DNA of 64,000 bases from Apteryx mantelli (GCF_036417845.1 NC_089978.1:134906288-134970287), one strand, 5' to 3'; counted from the first letter of the stretch, positions 23,001 to 34,325 are shown. The notes: generated by a model from the letters alone, not told the origin. Numbers and translations are program-made.

Positions 23001-26000
23001 ATGTGAAAGTTTTATCCTGGGCATTGGCAGGTCTGGCTAACCCCAGGGTTTGACTGGTGCTGGGGAGCACATCAGAGGTTTCAGAGGAGGAGTAAGAATC
23101 CTTAGGGGACAATCACAGCCCAACCCTGAAGAATTTCTCATTTACCCTTACAGAGATCAAGCCATGCTTAAAGAGGAGGGGTTATTTCCAAGCTTTTGTA
23201 GATGTCCTCTCTCTTCGTCTTTATCTGGCTACTTTGATATAACAGAGGTTCCATTAAAAGGCCCAGGACCCTTCAAAACACTGCTTGTGCCAGGACCTCT
23301 TGCTTCCAGACCTCTCCATCTGTCTTTGCACATAAAGTTTTCAAGATCTCTCCCATGCTAAGCAGAGATTTTCCACTAGCTTCCCCACTACTTGCCCTGA
23401 GGGACATTGTTCCATTAAAGCTTCAGCATTTCTACAAAGAGTTTGAACTGGTCCTTTCCAGGAGTGTTGTGTTGCATTTCCTAGAATTCATTCGTGTCAG
23501 CATCTCTGCCACCTAGCTTTTCTGGAACCTGACCTTCTCCATCTAACTCAAGTAATTTGATGTTACATGCTCAGTTTGCCACACTGGTGCCAATTCCCTT
23601 CTCCAGACTACAAGAAAAAAAAATCAAAAAAGACTTTTAGAAGCCTGTGCCTCTAAATCTAATTATCACAGAAGACAATAGGATTTCAAATCCTAAACAT
23701 TCAAGACCATTCTGAAAAAGAGCTGAGGTCTCCAAAGCAGGAATGTTTAAAACCAGGAATTTTGACGGGATGAATTTCTTTGCAAAAAATTCTTCTTCTA
23801 AGAAAATCTTGAGCTTTGGTCAATCCCTTCCCCATGTAGAAAAATACCTCACCATCAATGAAGCAATAAAGTGTTGTTGTCCAACAGCAACAACAATAAA
23901 CACCCGATTTCCTAAGCCCCATATTGGAATATGAACTGTTTCTTGAGGAAAGAATAGTTCAAATGCTTGATATCTTCATTCTTTCCATGGCCCAGGCTCT
24001 GTACCTTGCTTTCATCTCCTATAACATGTCCCTATTAAGAAACTGCCATTTTGAGCCAAGGTCACACAAGAAGAAGGAAAACCAGTACATCCTACAGTGT
24101 GGGGTTTGGTCAGTGTCTCTGGCCCAGAGAAGGGAATGTGAGAACAAGGGGGCAGCCACATTATCGCTTGTCTGAGTTCCCTGGAAGCTTTCCCCTTCCA
24201 AAAGCATCTTTTAGGGGTCTCTCAAGGAAGCTCAGTTTTGCACAGAAGAAAACTCATCCCACTGCCTTTCTCACTGTCTCTACTTGGATGCACCCTGGAT
24301 TCTGAAATGAATACTAGCTGGGCAGTGGCAGGGAGGATACAAAGCAGGTCATCAAAGCAGACCAAGGCAGCAGCCTTTTGCTCAGGCGGTCCTAATAGAT
24401 GGAGGGAGAGGAGACGTGAGTGTCCATTACCCCTCTCTCTTGGCATTTAGCTGCTCCAGCATCCTCACTCATCTTTGCCGTCACCTCTATAAAAGATTAG
24501 GAAAACTTCCTCCTTATTCCTCTGGGGTAAATTTCTGAGGGAAGCAGTAAGGGCATCTTTCCCCACACTTCAAAACATCTCTTGCAGCTCTGCCAGGACC
24601 AGTATCAGTTGTTACCCACCACTCCCTAGACACTGACCTTCATGAGTGTCTGTTGTTGCTGGCTCAGTCCTCACACTTTAGTTGCCTGCTTCTGGCATCT
24701 TACTGTCCTTCATTTACTCAGCTTGTTCCAGTATCTTGTCTTCTGCCTTGCCTTTACTGTCACAGAAGAGCAAGCTAGGACTGATCCCTCCCCAGCATGC
24801 CACTGAAAAAAATTATGAAAATAAGTCATGCTCTTTCTCTGCAGTTTTCATGCTCTTTCTCTGCAGTTTTCATGCTCTTTCTCTGCAAATGACTTGTATG
24901 GCATATTTTTCCTTCAGTGTTTTCCTTTGCCAGCAAGGGACACCCTTCCTGAGTAGCTGTGATGTAGATGTCTTTTACTTAGTTTCTTGCAAAGGGCCCA
25001 AACTGAAAATCCCTATTACGCTCAGAGTAATGCTGTCCAGGACAGAAGTGGGGGGGGGGTGGGGGGGTGGCAGGGTTCCAGCTGACCACTACAGTTACCG
25101 GGTTAGTGGATCCAGGATGATCAAAGGTCTAGAAAACTTGCCCTAGTGAGAGAGCTCCATCTGTTGAACCTGCCATGAGATGAAGAGGAGAGACATGACA
25201 GCAGTAACGCAAATTCTCAGCAAATTCTAGTGGGTGGAAGTTGAAGATAAGCAGCATCAGGATAGAAGCAAGATGGGCCTTTTAACATTGGGGTTAACAA
25301 CAGTATGACTTGTGACGGGTTCTTTGTCATTCAGTCCTTAAACAGCATTGATGGTAAAGGATAAGCTGAAGCAGAAGTCTGGGGTCTCTGGAGATCCCTG
25401 GGTGATTCTCTAAACTGTACAAGGCTGGCAGTTGGACCAGATGATCAGAACTGCTCTTCATGGCCTAAGGACTTGGAGAGGAACCCTGATGTGAGTGTAA
25501 CTGTGAGCCCTCAGTTAGCAGGAAAGGGAATTCCTGGGTGTCCAGCTCTGTTAGCTGAAACAGCTCTAAACCAGCCAGGGTATTTACCCCCTCAAAGCAT
25601 TTGTATATGCCATCCCGGCTTTTCTTTGCCAAGTAAGCAAAGCTTTTCTGTTACAGCACTGGCCCTCCATCCCCTGATTGTTTCTTACACCCTTCTCTGT
25701 GCAGTTTCCCTGTTGGGCTCATTCTTTGCCAGCGTGCAGTTGAGGTGCCTTGTGTAAAGGCATTAGCACCTCTCTCTCTGCTGGAAACATTTGCCTGGCA
25801 TTCTCTAAGGTTACTTCTGCTTTTCTTGCATTAGATTAACACTGGCAGCTCACAGATACCCTTTGATCAGGTATTACCCACACAATAGGAATTCCTGTTC
25901 TATCTCCTGAACAAACCACCTTGCAGTTGGTACTCTTGCGTTTCATTCACTGTCATTCATCTTACTATTCCATTCCCTAAAATATCTGGTTCTTAGGTGA

Positions 26001-27601
26001 TATTTTCATTCTCTTTCTTCTGAATGATGCTCCTCAACTTTGTGTCATGTACAGAACTCAGCACCTTCACACTTTCTGTGCCATTAATGAGTGGTCCCAC
26101 AACTGATCACAGAATCACAGAATGGTTGAGGTTGGAAGGGACCTCTGGAGATCATCTAGTCCAACCCCCCTGCTCCAGCAGGGTCACCTAGAGCACATTG
26201 CACAGGATTGCATCCAGGCGTGTTTGGAATATCTCCAGAGAAGGAGACTCCACAACCTCTCTGGGCAACCTGTTCCAGTGCTCTGTCACCCTCACAGTAA
26301 AGAAGTTTTTCCTCATATTCAGGTGGAACTTCCTGTGTTTCAGTTTGTGCCCGTTGCCTCATGTCCTGTTGCTGGACACCACTGAAAAGAGTCTGACCCC
26401 ATCCTCTTGACATCCTCCCTTCAGATATTTGTAGACATTGATAAGATCCCCTCTCAGTCTTCTCTTCTCCAGGCTAAACAGGCCCAGCTCTCTCAGCCTT
26501 TCCTCATAGGAGGGATCCTATGATCCAGTCCCCTAATCACTTTCATAGCCCTCCGCTGGACTCTCTCCAGTAGTTCCATGTCTCTCTTGTACTGGGGAGC
26601 CCAGAACTGGACACAGTACTCCAGATGTGGCCTCACCAGGGCTGAGTAGAGGGGGGAGGATCCCCTCCCTTGACCTGCTGGCAACACTCTTCCTAATGCA
26701 CCCCAGGATACCATTGGCCTTCTTGACCACAAGGGCACATTGCTGGCTCATGCTTAACTTGTTGTCCACCAGGACTCCCAGATCCTTCTCCGCAGAGCTG
26801 CTTTCCAGCAGGTCAACCCCCAACCTGTACTGGTGCATGGGGTTATTCCTCCCTGATCCTTGAAGACCTGTGCTTATCACTTCTTTACAGCATGCCAGAA
26901 ACCTGTCAGCACTACTCCAGTCCCTTCCTCTTAGTCAAGACTAGAGCTACCACACAGTTCTTCTACTAATCTTATCTTTCCAGTTGTATCAATTGTTAAA
27001 GCTGCACCGTATGCTTTATTGTTACTAGGAGCCATCAGATCTACCTCTTTTCCCTTGTCTAGAAATCCTCTTGTTAAAACAAGGTAGCAAGGTAGATCTA
27101 TCTTTAATTGGTTCTTATCTCATTTCCCATTTACCTTCATGCTTTTATTTATTCTCTCTCTGAAAATGTATTCCAAAATCTGGCATACCGTTGAACCCAA
27201 CTAATGGCCTAACCATTGCCTAGATTCTTCTTTGCTCTCTCTTAAATGTGTCCTGTATTTACTACTCCTGATGCCCATTACACATCAGAGAGGGTAGCAT
27301 CAAGTCAGCCTTCCCCAGAGGAAGCCATATGTGTCAGGGAGCAGGAATGGAGTCCTTCCCTGGCTCCAGGAGGAAATGGGAACCTTGTGGTTTTGAGTAG
27401 TGGGACTGTCTTCTGTGGCAGGGGGAAGCCCTGACTAGGGCCAGTCTACATCCCTCCCTTGGCTGATGTTGCCCCTTTCCTCCCTTTCAGGCACGATCCC
27501 CTGCCTTCCCAGCGCTGGAAGGGATAGTTGCAGTCAATGTGCTGAGGAAGAAGGAGATGGAGGAGAAGCGGGAAGAACAGATCTGGCAGACTGAATGTTG
27601 A
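19978..27601 (+). CDS. LAG3: LAG-3 (CD223), four-Ig-domain inhibitory co-receptor
   Basis: Eight coding exons (19978-20032, 20211-20382, 20561-20790, 21065-21322, 21517-21810, 22156-22446, 22706-22821, 27491-27601) join in frame into 508 residues; human LAG-3 has 525. Order: signal peptide (1-19), V-like D1 (about 34-152), D2 (153-238), D3 (239-336), D4 (337-433), connecting peptide and TM (about 434-470), tail (471-508). D2 keeps the DSGPWxC signature, and D1 uses the unusual G-strand cysteine (C144) instead of an F-strand one. LAG-3 sits at the T-cell surface, binds MHC class II and other ligands, and inhibits T-cell activation. The tail keeps FPALE (FSALE in human) but lacks the KIEELE motif and Glu-Pro repeat. 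PTMS upstream and CD4 downstream support the call. ATG 19978 has a good Kozak context (gccaccATGa). Confidence 0.93.
20211..20382 (+). CDS. LAG3: LAG3 exon 2 (start of D1)
   Basis: Follows a long pyrimidine tract and acceptor cttattatag. Encodes mature N terminus [11 protein letters not shown] and the D1 B-strand SSAVLPCYL with C48. Donor gtacgt, phase 2. The alternative acceptor at about 20150 leads to an in-frame stop from exon 1. Confidence 0.88.
20561..20790 (+). CDS. LAG3: LAG3 exon 3 (rest of D1)
   Basis: Encodes residues 76-152, with [20 protein letters not shown] and then NCQVELG. The F strand has no Cys (WYEAQV); C144 in the G strand is expected to pair with C48, the same arrangement as human LAG-3 D1. 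Acceptor tcactcccag, donor gtagga. Confidence 0.92.
21065..21322 (+). CDS. LAG3: LAG3 exon 4 (D2)
   Basis: One C2-type Ig domain, residues 153-238: LLLSCNSS (B strand), TRWFHNG (C strand Trp), [13 protein letters not shown] (F strand). Phase 1 at both ends. Confidence 0.93.
21517..21810 (+). CDS. LAG3: LAG3 exon 5 (D3)
   Basis: V-like domain, residues 239-336: [32 protein letters not shown]. Canonical Cys pair and Trp are present. Acceptor ctcactcag, donor gtgagg, phase 1 at both ends. Confidence 0.93.
22156..22446 (+). CDS. LAG3: LAG3 exon 6 (D4)
   Basis: C2-like domain, residues 337-433: [29 protein letters not shown]. Acceptor tttgctgcag, donor gtactg, phase 1 at both ends. Confidence 0.92.
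   Translation, partial: SPQASKDQFLRGLACCSFVASHTPGDMNASSGSTSTHLPLTTSWLWPLPITQRATDPQQALPWKYPEYHRRIWAHGNAVYMAQKADWEQWNMDCRS
22706..22821 (+). CDS. LAG3: LAG3 exon 7 (stalk and transmembrane)
   Basis: Encodes a Ser-rich short stalk ([13 protein letters not shown]) then a hydrophobic segment of about 22 residues ([20 protein letters not shown]) and QKR stop-transfer residues. The stalk is shorter than the human connecting peptide that ADAM proteases cleave. Donor gtaagt, phase 0. Confidence 0.9.
24827..24887 (+). repeat. 22-bp minisatellite, 2.8 units
   Basis: The unit catgctctttctctgcag plus tttt occurs at 24827, 24849 and (partial, 17 nt) 24871 without mismatches. Each unit contains a ctttctctgcag acceptor-like motif. 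Confidence 0.95.
25050..25070 (+). repeat. Poly-G tract
   Basis: G10-T-G7-T-GG in LAG3 intron 7; it could form a quadruplex on this strand. Length may be affected by sequencing error. Confidence 0.8.
26108..26862 (-). mobile_element. CR1 LINE 3' end with ORF2 C-terminal remnant
   Basis: Antisense copy starting with the terminal octamers (cacagaatcacagaatgg), followed by the 3' UTR and ORF2 C terminus. On the - strand the ORF2 end reads [20 protein letters not shown] and, in another frame, [20 protein letters not shown]. The frame break between them shows a dead copy. It closely matches the sense copy at 53978-54492, so both belong to the same, relatively young subfamily. It lies inside LAG3 intron 7, opposite to the gene. 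Confidence 0.93.
27491..27601 (+). CDS. LAG3: LAG3 exon 8 (cytoplasmic tail)
   Basis: Encodes 36 residues from [12 protein letters not shown] to QTEC then TGA at 27599-27601. FPALEGI aligns with human FSALEQGI. The distal part ([12 protein letters not shown]) is charged but is neither KIEELE nor a Glu-Pro repeat. Acceptor tccctttcag. Confidence 0.9.
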   Translation, partial: ARSPAFPALEGIVAVNVLRKKEMEEKREEQIWQTEC

Positions 27602-28140
27602 TGGGAGCAAGGGACGCCAGGCCCAGTCTGCATGGGAGGATGAGACTCTGTGTACCATGCTGCAGAGAGATGGGCACCATGCAGACCTTTCAGGAGGGTC
27701 TAGGGGTGGCATGAACACAGCAGGATGCCATGGGAGCTTTGTACCTGCTGAGAGGCTGGAAGTTGCACACCAGGGCAAGATGAGAGTTGCAGCTGCAATA
27801 AGATAGCAGGCAGCACAAAAGCTTTGGAGCTATTGGAACCAGCAGCTATTGCCTGCTTGTTTCACTTCTCTCTCCTGCCCTTTGCCTCTCCTTCCTGCCT
27901 TCTCTCATAGCCTTTCCTTGGTGGGGCTTTTAAATGGGCGAGATGGCTGGAAACCAGCTCTCCTGTAGCCAGCTGGTGTTTTCTTCCCTGCTGCCCACTG
28001 TCCTCTCCCTCTCCCCACACTGGCCTGCTCTTGTACTCATTCAGTGGCAGAGGGGACCCCACAGAGGACTGTACATGTTGCACATTTTGAGTGGTTTATT
28101 TTATTAGAAATTCATTTTAGAGCCTCCAATAAATCAGTCA
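27602..28140 (+). other. LAG3: LAG3 3' UTR
   Basis: About 0.53 kb from the stop to just past the AATAAA at 28128. No coding content was seen. Confidence 0.75.
28128..28133 (+). terminator. LAG3: LAG3 poly(A) signal AATAAA
   Basis: AATAAA in cctccaataaatcagtcagt, followed by A-rich then GT-rich sequence (cggtgtgtgcttgtgg), as expected for a cleavage site with a downstream GU element. Confidence 0.8.
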
Positions 28141-29149
28141 GTCAAAAAACCCTTTGGCCTCGGTGTGTGCTTGTGGAGGATCGTGCCTACTGATAGTATT
28201 GGGGGTATCTCTGTGTCTGTGTGAAGTGGCTTCTAAGAAATTCGCTGCCTTCTCTTTCTACTTTACTGAAGTTGACTGATAATTTCTGACATTGGGCAAG
28301 GGGAGGAAGGTGAAATTAAATGCCACCAGAGAAGAAAGAATTACAAACTCGGTCTCTCCTTTTTGTTCTGCTGCTGTGTCATTTTTTCCCCTGTCTGACT
28401 CTCCCTGCTCATTCATTCATTCCTTCTTGGTCCTCACCTTGTTTTCATTACAGATCTCCCATTGATGCCAGGGATCTCCACCACTCTCATCAGATGCTAA
28501 GGCTTTAAATGTAAGAGTGAGCCTGTCAGATCCCATCTCCCACCACCCTCAATGTATTAAGGTTTCATCTAGTTAGAGAATTCTCTTCATTTCCTTGCTA
28601 AATAGTTACAGAGGGCTGCTGTATCACTCCTGAACAGTCATGGTGTGCCATCTGAGAAGAAATTCTCACTAGTAGTCTCATGCATAGCTTCTGTTGCCTG
28701 GCCATATGGCTCACACTGGGGCGTGGCTTCTCAAGCAAGGAGGCATTGGTCCAAAAATTAAACTCCTAATATTTAGGAAGGGAACTTCCACAGCTTTTCA
28801 TTATTTCAGCAGGCAAGTAAGCAGGTCTTCTCGCTGTACAGCCCTCATCTCACTGCAGGTACTGGAGCAGCACCCAAAAAGTCCCAGCTAACCCCCTCTG
28901 AGTAGCACATCTGTACCCCACAGCTGTTTAGCTATTGAGTCAGCCATATATTTTACTGAAAACAATATCCATTTCTCCACTGAGTTCCGGAGAAATGTAT
29001 CAGAGGACCAAACTGTTTGTTTCAATTGTCCCACACAATTTCAGGCAGACACTGAAAATTTAGGTGGGATTGGCAGGAGGACAGAGACCAGAGAGGAAGA
29101 GAGGTCCAGCCTGGTACTAGGCATCTTCCTATAAAATGATACAGGTTGC
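28141..29149. other. Intergenic, nothing recognised
   Basis: First kilobase downstream of LAG3. No exon-like ORF or named repeat was seen. Confidence 0.5.
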
Positions 29150-30250
29150 CACAGTTTTTTCAGGCTGGAGTGATCAATCTAGTCCAGCTGCCTCTCTCTG
29201 CTACTGTCCTGATCTAGACGCTTCAGAGACAGAGAGAAGGAATTTCCCACTGGGGTTAGACTCCCTCAGAGCCTGACAACAGTTTGCTCTTTCTTCTCGT
29301 ATGTAATGGGATGCTCTCCCTTCCTGTAGCTAATACTTTTAGGATTACCTATTACAAGCCTGGATGTTCACATAACTCAAATGTGTTCCTGATCTCTATT
29401 TTAATTCTGTTTTCTTGTACTCTGGCTTCCTCTGGCAATGAGTTCAAGGGTATGCTTACACATCGTGTGAAAACTGTTCCTCTTCCAGTTTTGAATTCAA
29501 AGCTTTTCACTTTCATCAGCTGATTTCTTTTCTCCTGTCACACAGGCCAGAAGAAGAGGCTCCCAATCTACCTTCTTGTGGCTGGTCATTATTTTACAAC
29601 CTTTTATCACATCCCTTCTTTCTTATTGCCTATCCCCTCCCGACTCATTGCTTTTCAAATAAAAATCCCAGATTTGAGGGACTTTCTGCCTAACAGTTTA
29701 TCCAGAGCCATTTCTATGTATTGGCAACTCTCCTTCAATCCTCTGCTCTGGAATAGCCCACAGCAGCCTGATGGGGGAACGCTGCTGATTTACACAAAGG
29801 CATAATAACATTCCCTGCGTTCTCTACTTCCACTCTGTCCTTCACAACTCCTGATGCCTTATTTGCTCTTCTGATTGTAGTTTCCCACTGAACAGCACTG
29901 AGTCCTTACCGAGCTGTTCACTGTGTCCTCTATGAAGTATCTGTCAAGATGCCTAGGGCTCTTCCCTGACCTGGTTCAGTTACAGTAAAATGAAGCCTGG
30001 AAGCATTTACACAGTTTACATTTTCCTTCCAGCTACATGATGTTGCAAACAGTGATGCTGAATTTCATTGGCCTTCCTGTTACCAAGGAGTTTTCTCAGA
30101 TGTCTCCAAAGCTCTTGTCATTCTCCCATCTCCTGAGAAATTTAAATAACTTCATGTCATGTATAGATTTGGCCTTCTTGCTGCTTACCTGCTTGAACAC
30201 TAGTAACTCATGTCTTAATGCAGATACTTTTGGTCCCCACTGCTGCCTCT
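29150..30250 (-). mobile_element. Ancient CR1/L3-like LINE remnant, antisense
   Basis: Follows the antisense landmark order of old sauropsid CR1-type LINEs: a gatcaatctagtccagctgc start, then acaaccttttatcacatccc, ttcccactgaacagcactg, tgctgaatttcattggcct and catgtatagatttggcc. Divergence is heavy, with no open frame. The assignment rests on remembered consensus phrases. Confidence 0.5.
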
Positions 30251-32789
30251 GATGACAATTGACAGTTTAATCCTACTCCTTGCTTTCTACCTCTGAGCCA
30301 CTTTCAGGCCCACAGCAGAGCTTTCTCACTCACACCGCTACAGGATCAGTCCATGCCCTGGTGAGCCCTGCAGCTCCAAGGGGGCAAGGAGAAGGTGAGA
30401 ACTGTTCAAAGGTGTAAACCTCAAGCTGATCACGGAGTTATTTACTGTAACACAATTCACTCTTGCTTCATGACTCTTCACCAAGAACTGACACCTGGAG
30501 CCAGTTTGACCAGAGAGAGGCATACATATGGTTAGCGATACACAGTTACATTATAAAACCTAAATGTATGGCAGGCATCTCTACATTCATTATAATTTCT
30601 GTAGCAAATCCTGCAGCTGTTTTCTTTGAGAAGAGGGATTGTCCCCTCTATGATAAAGAGGACAATGGTGCCTGAGTTGTCTAAACTACGCCGGTTAGGG
30701 TGAGACCTTCTACAAAGGCTACAAGGCCTCACATATGGTTGTATTTGTGTGAAATATAAATTCTGCAAGCTCTGGAGTGGCTGAGAATGACATCTGAAGA
30801 TTCACAGATATTGCAATCTTGTTTTTGTAACCAGCAGAGCACTCCATGCAGATGAACATTACTGACAAAATACAGCATTAACGAAAGTGATGAGCATGGC
30901 CATTGAGCTGTTTTGTCTGACAGACCTCAAGGAAAAACTGCTCTAAAGCCAACTGCCGCCAATGCAGGAAAAACTCTCTATGGCCAAAAGCAGCTTTAAC
31001 TCTGCCTCACAATTGCTGCAGTTTAAAGGATGAACCAATGCAACATCAGGAAGCAGGAAAATTTTTCTGAACACCAAAGGATTCAAGATGGCACAAGGCG
31101 AGCCAGTACAGCTGAAGTGGAAGGACCAAGAGTCTATACAGTAAAGCAGCTCATCTGGAAATTTGTCCCAAGTGTAATCAATAAGCAGTATCAGCAAATA
31201 AAGTAAATGTCATGCTAGAGAAAGAGCCATGATGGATTTCCATAAGGATGCAGCTAAAGGTGCAAAAATCAGACAAGAAATGTTTTCAGTGGACCAGAGG
31301 CAGAAAGCTTGGGGGGGGGGGCAGGGAGGAAATCCTGTGGTTTCCCTTCTGGCAGAAGGGAGCAGATAAGGAGGGCAAAGAAAGTACTAAGCATGCACAT
31401 GGTTCATGGACTCTGCCAAAAGGGATGGGAAGAGGATCTTTAATTCCAAACTAATCTTTTCTGATAAGAAAGAACAACATTATCAGAAAAACAATGATAA
31501 CTAGGCCCAGATGTGCTGCATCCAAGATTTCTGAATGATTTCAAGTGAGAGGCTAAGGAAGTGCTAGGAAATAGTGTCATCTAATAAAGAAACAACTGGA
31601 AACAACAAATCTATTGTGTACATACTGCACAGCCATTCAAAAGTAATAAAAAATTAGAACCAGATCTAGAATGATCTAGGAAATTAAAGTACACTGAGCT
31701 TAGCAAATTGGTGGGAATAATATCAGCACCAATTCTGCAAAGAAAACCATGCCTCACTACTCTATTTGAACTTCTTCGACTCTTTGATTCAGCAGTGAAT
31801 AAAAGCAAAACATCCAGGGTCGTTCATTTTAGCTTCCAAGTTTCATTTGAACCAGATTACTTAAAGAAACTATCTTGTCATAAGTACTATGTCCATGCCA
31901 AGGACTGAGATCCAAGGCACCTGGGATAGTCGTTACACAGCTGTTAAAACTATCATGTTCAGGAATGTCTACTCCTAGGTTTCTCTCTTGCTCACCTCCT
32001 GGTTCAATGCAAGTCACTCTTCAGCTCTCAAAACCTATCAAACTGTATCTGTGAAATGGTGTCACTGCCACCTGAGGAAGGGATGGGTTTCAGTGGGTCT
32101 TATGGTAAGAGGACACAGGACACTCTGTGCCAATGAAAAAAGGCAGAACGTGATGCACAAGGGTAACTTTGGGAAGGGCTTCTTATTTTTCATTTTTATT
32201 GAGGCTTTTCATGTTTCTGTTATGGACACTCTGTCTCTTCCTCTCTTGTCACCAGAGCATCATCCATCTTTTTTTTCCCCATGGAAGGCAGCCCAGGTTT
32301 TTGGACTGAGGAGTAGGCACCTAACAGAGTCCCTAACAAGCTAATAAGCTTTGTTGAGGCTGAACCAGGTTGGGGTCTGCCAGGGGCCCAAGCCCAGTCC
32401 CTCCTGTCAGGCACTCTGCAGCCCTTCCAATCTCATCCCAAACTGGGCACAAGCACCAGCCCCAGCCTGTCTCGCACCTGCCCTTGCGCACCGGGGCTGC
32501 TGCTGTGGCTTTCTGTTCCCCGCCCAAAAAGAACCTTCTTGCCTTGGCCTGGGTTTATGCTGCCATCTAGTGTCAAAACACTCGGGGATTTTTTTTTTTT
32601 GTTCCCTACTGAATTTGCTTTATCATATGCATTCATCTCTTTTTTTCTTTCTGCCTACACTGGTGACTCAGCTATCCAGTGATCACATCATACACCCAGT
32701 TACTTATCTCCCTTTGCTTTCAGCTAAGGAAGTTAAAGCAAAAATTCTCATAACTACTGCTCAAAAGTACAACCTTACACTGTTTGCTG
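30251..32789. other. Intergenic, nothing recognised
   Basis: No supported gene. Holds a G11 run (31311-31321). The strongest frame (32351-32830) reads Pro/Leu/Ser-rich low-complexity sequence with no family motif and was not called. Confidence 0.5.
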
Positions 32790-33115
32790 TTGAATTGCAT
32801 CCCACTTTAATACTCCAAGCTCAAGGCTAGCCAGTGCTTTCAGTGCAATATTGCAGACCCTCTCCACATCGATGAAACACTTCCAGTTTTGCATCATAAT
32901 ACATATTTCACCAGCTTCTCCCCCCTTTCTTTTGCCAAGGTCATTAATGAAAGTAATAAGCAAGATCAGTCCCATACAGGTCCTTAAGAACTCCATTGGC
33001 AACCTCCATCTTGCCTGTTATATTTAACATCAGTTTGGTTTCATTTAGGATCACTTTAGTCCTTCTCACTTTTGACAATGTGCTTATTCAGTTAATGACT
33101 TTTCAATCCTCCTTC
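32790..33115 (-). mobile_element. Old LINE fragment, antisense
   Basis: Phrases such as ttgaattgcatcccacttt, ggtcattaatgaaagtaat and aagatcagtcccatacaggt parallel the antisense CR1-type pattern (aatttcatctgcc, atttatgaatatgttgaa, cactggtcccag). Low identity; family uncertain. Confidence 0.4.
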
Positions 33116-33120
33116 TCTTG

Positions 33121-33390
33121 GTACTACTGAGCAGTCCCTAAAATCCCAGCACGTCTGGCTATTCTTTCCCCATCAGATTTCACAATGCCCACTAAAGTAC
33201 AGGGACCACCTCCCTCATGAAAAGCATCTCCGGAGATTTCCTGATTTTCCCACTTTAATTAGTAAATGAACCTTCTTAGAGATTCCTCTCTTCCTTTTAT
33301 AAGCTTCCTCAGAGAGACTCCAAGTGCCTACAGAGATCCACCAAGTGTAATCAAGAAGCCTTCCTCCTTTCTGAGGTATTTAACCTTGTT
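33121..33390 (+). repeat. Diverged local duplication, copy 1
   Basis: Aligns colinearly with 34028-34325: actgagcagt, ccatcaRattYcaca, ccactaaaRtacaggg, catgaaRaSca, gagactSSatgc and agaagccttc appear in the same order in both. The two copies flank the CR1 at 33458-33892. Confidence 0.7.
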
Positions 33391-33457
33391 GGGGCAATCA
33401 CAAGACTTCATTATCAGAGGGCTGTTTTTTTCCTAGTTCTCCATGTCTAGCAGCAGA

Positions 33458-33892
33458 AAGGGCTACAAAGATGATTAGGGGACTGGAACATCTCTCTTAT
33501 GAGGAAAGACTGAGAGAGCTGGACCTTTTTAGCTTGGAGAAGAGAAGGCTGAGAGGAGATCTTATCAATGTGTACAAGTATCTGAAGGGAGGATGTCAAG
33601 AGGATGGGGCCAGACTCTTTTCAGTGGTGCCCAGCAACAAGACACGAGGCAACGGGCACAAACTGAAATACAGACAATTCCATCTGAACATGAGGAAATA
33701 CTTTTTCACTGTGAGGGTGACAGAGCACTGGAACAGGTTGCCCAGAGAGGTTGTGGAGTCTCCTTCTCTGGAGGTATTCAAAAACCGCCTGGATGCAATC
33801 CTGTGCAATGTGCTCTAGCAGGGGGGTTGGACTAGATGATCTCCAGAGGTCCCTTCCAACCTCAGCGATTCTGTGATTCTGTGATTCTATGA
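33458..33892 (+). mobile_element. CR1 LINE 3' end, intact ORF2 C terminus
   Basis: The sense copy holds the last 115 codons of ORF2 in one open frame (33471-33818, from [20 protein letters not shown] to ILCNVL), then the 3' UTR tail ggttggactagatgatctcc and octamers (attctgtgattctgtgattc). ORF2 is a reverse transcriptase and endonuclease polyprotein; everything upstream is missing through 5' truncation, so the copy cannot move. Confidence 0.94.
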
Positions 33893-34027
33893 AAAGCCCC
33901 TCAAAGCTCAACAGGTATCAGCTATTCTGTTGCAAAGAGAAAGCTCGTGGTCTTTGAAGCTGCTGACATTCAGGTGTTTGAAGGTAACTTTCATGCTATG
34001 TTCAGCACGCATCCCTCCCTCTCTCCC

Positions 34028-34325
34028 ATACCACTGAGCAGTCATTAAGTTCCCAATACATCTGCGTATCTTTCACCCATCAAAGTTCACAGACATACTC
34101 CTAGCCTCCACTAAAATACAGGGGACTTGCCTTTCATGAAGACCCTTCTCTGGAGGTTTCTTGACTTTCCACTGGAGTCAATAAATGGTTCTTCTCAACA
34201 TCTGAGTTTTGAGACCACTCTTTTCCCATTTTCACACTTCCTTGGAGAGACTGCATGCACCTATAGCCTGGGATCTCCACCTAGCATAACCTAGAAGCCT
34301 TCTCTCTCCACTGAGGTATACAAGA
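34028..34325 (+). repeat. Diverged local duplication, copy 2
   Basis: Second copy of 33121-33390, about 907 bp downstream in direct orientation. Small indels and many substitutions point to an old event. Confidence 0.7.

Larger units (their letters stand above)
22822..27490 (+). other. LAG3: LAG3 intron 7 (4.7 kb), repeat-bearing
   Basis: Much longer than the other LAG3 introns. It holds a 22-bp minisatellite (24827-24887), a poly-G tract (25050-25070), old antisense LINE-like text (about 25810-26105) and a younger antisense CR1 (26108-26862) inserted in it. No additional exon was recognised. Confidence 0.85.
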
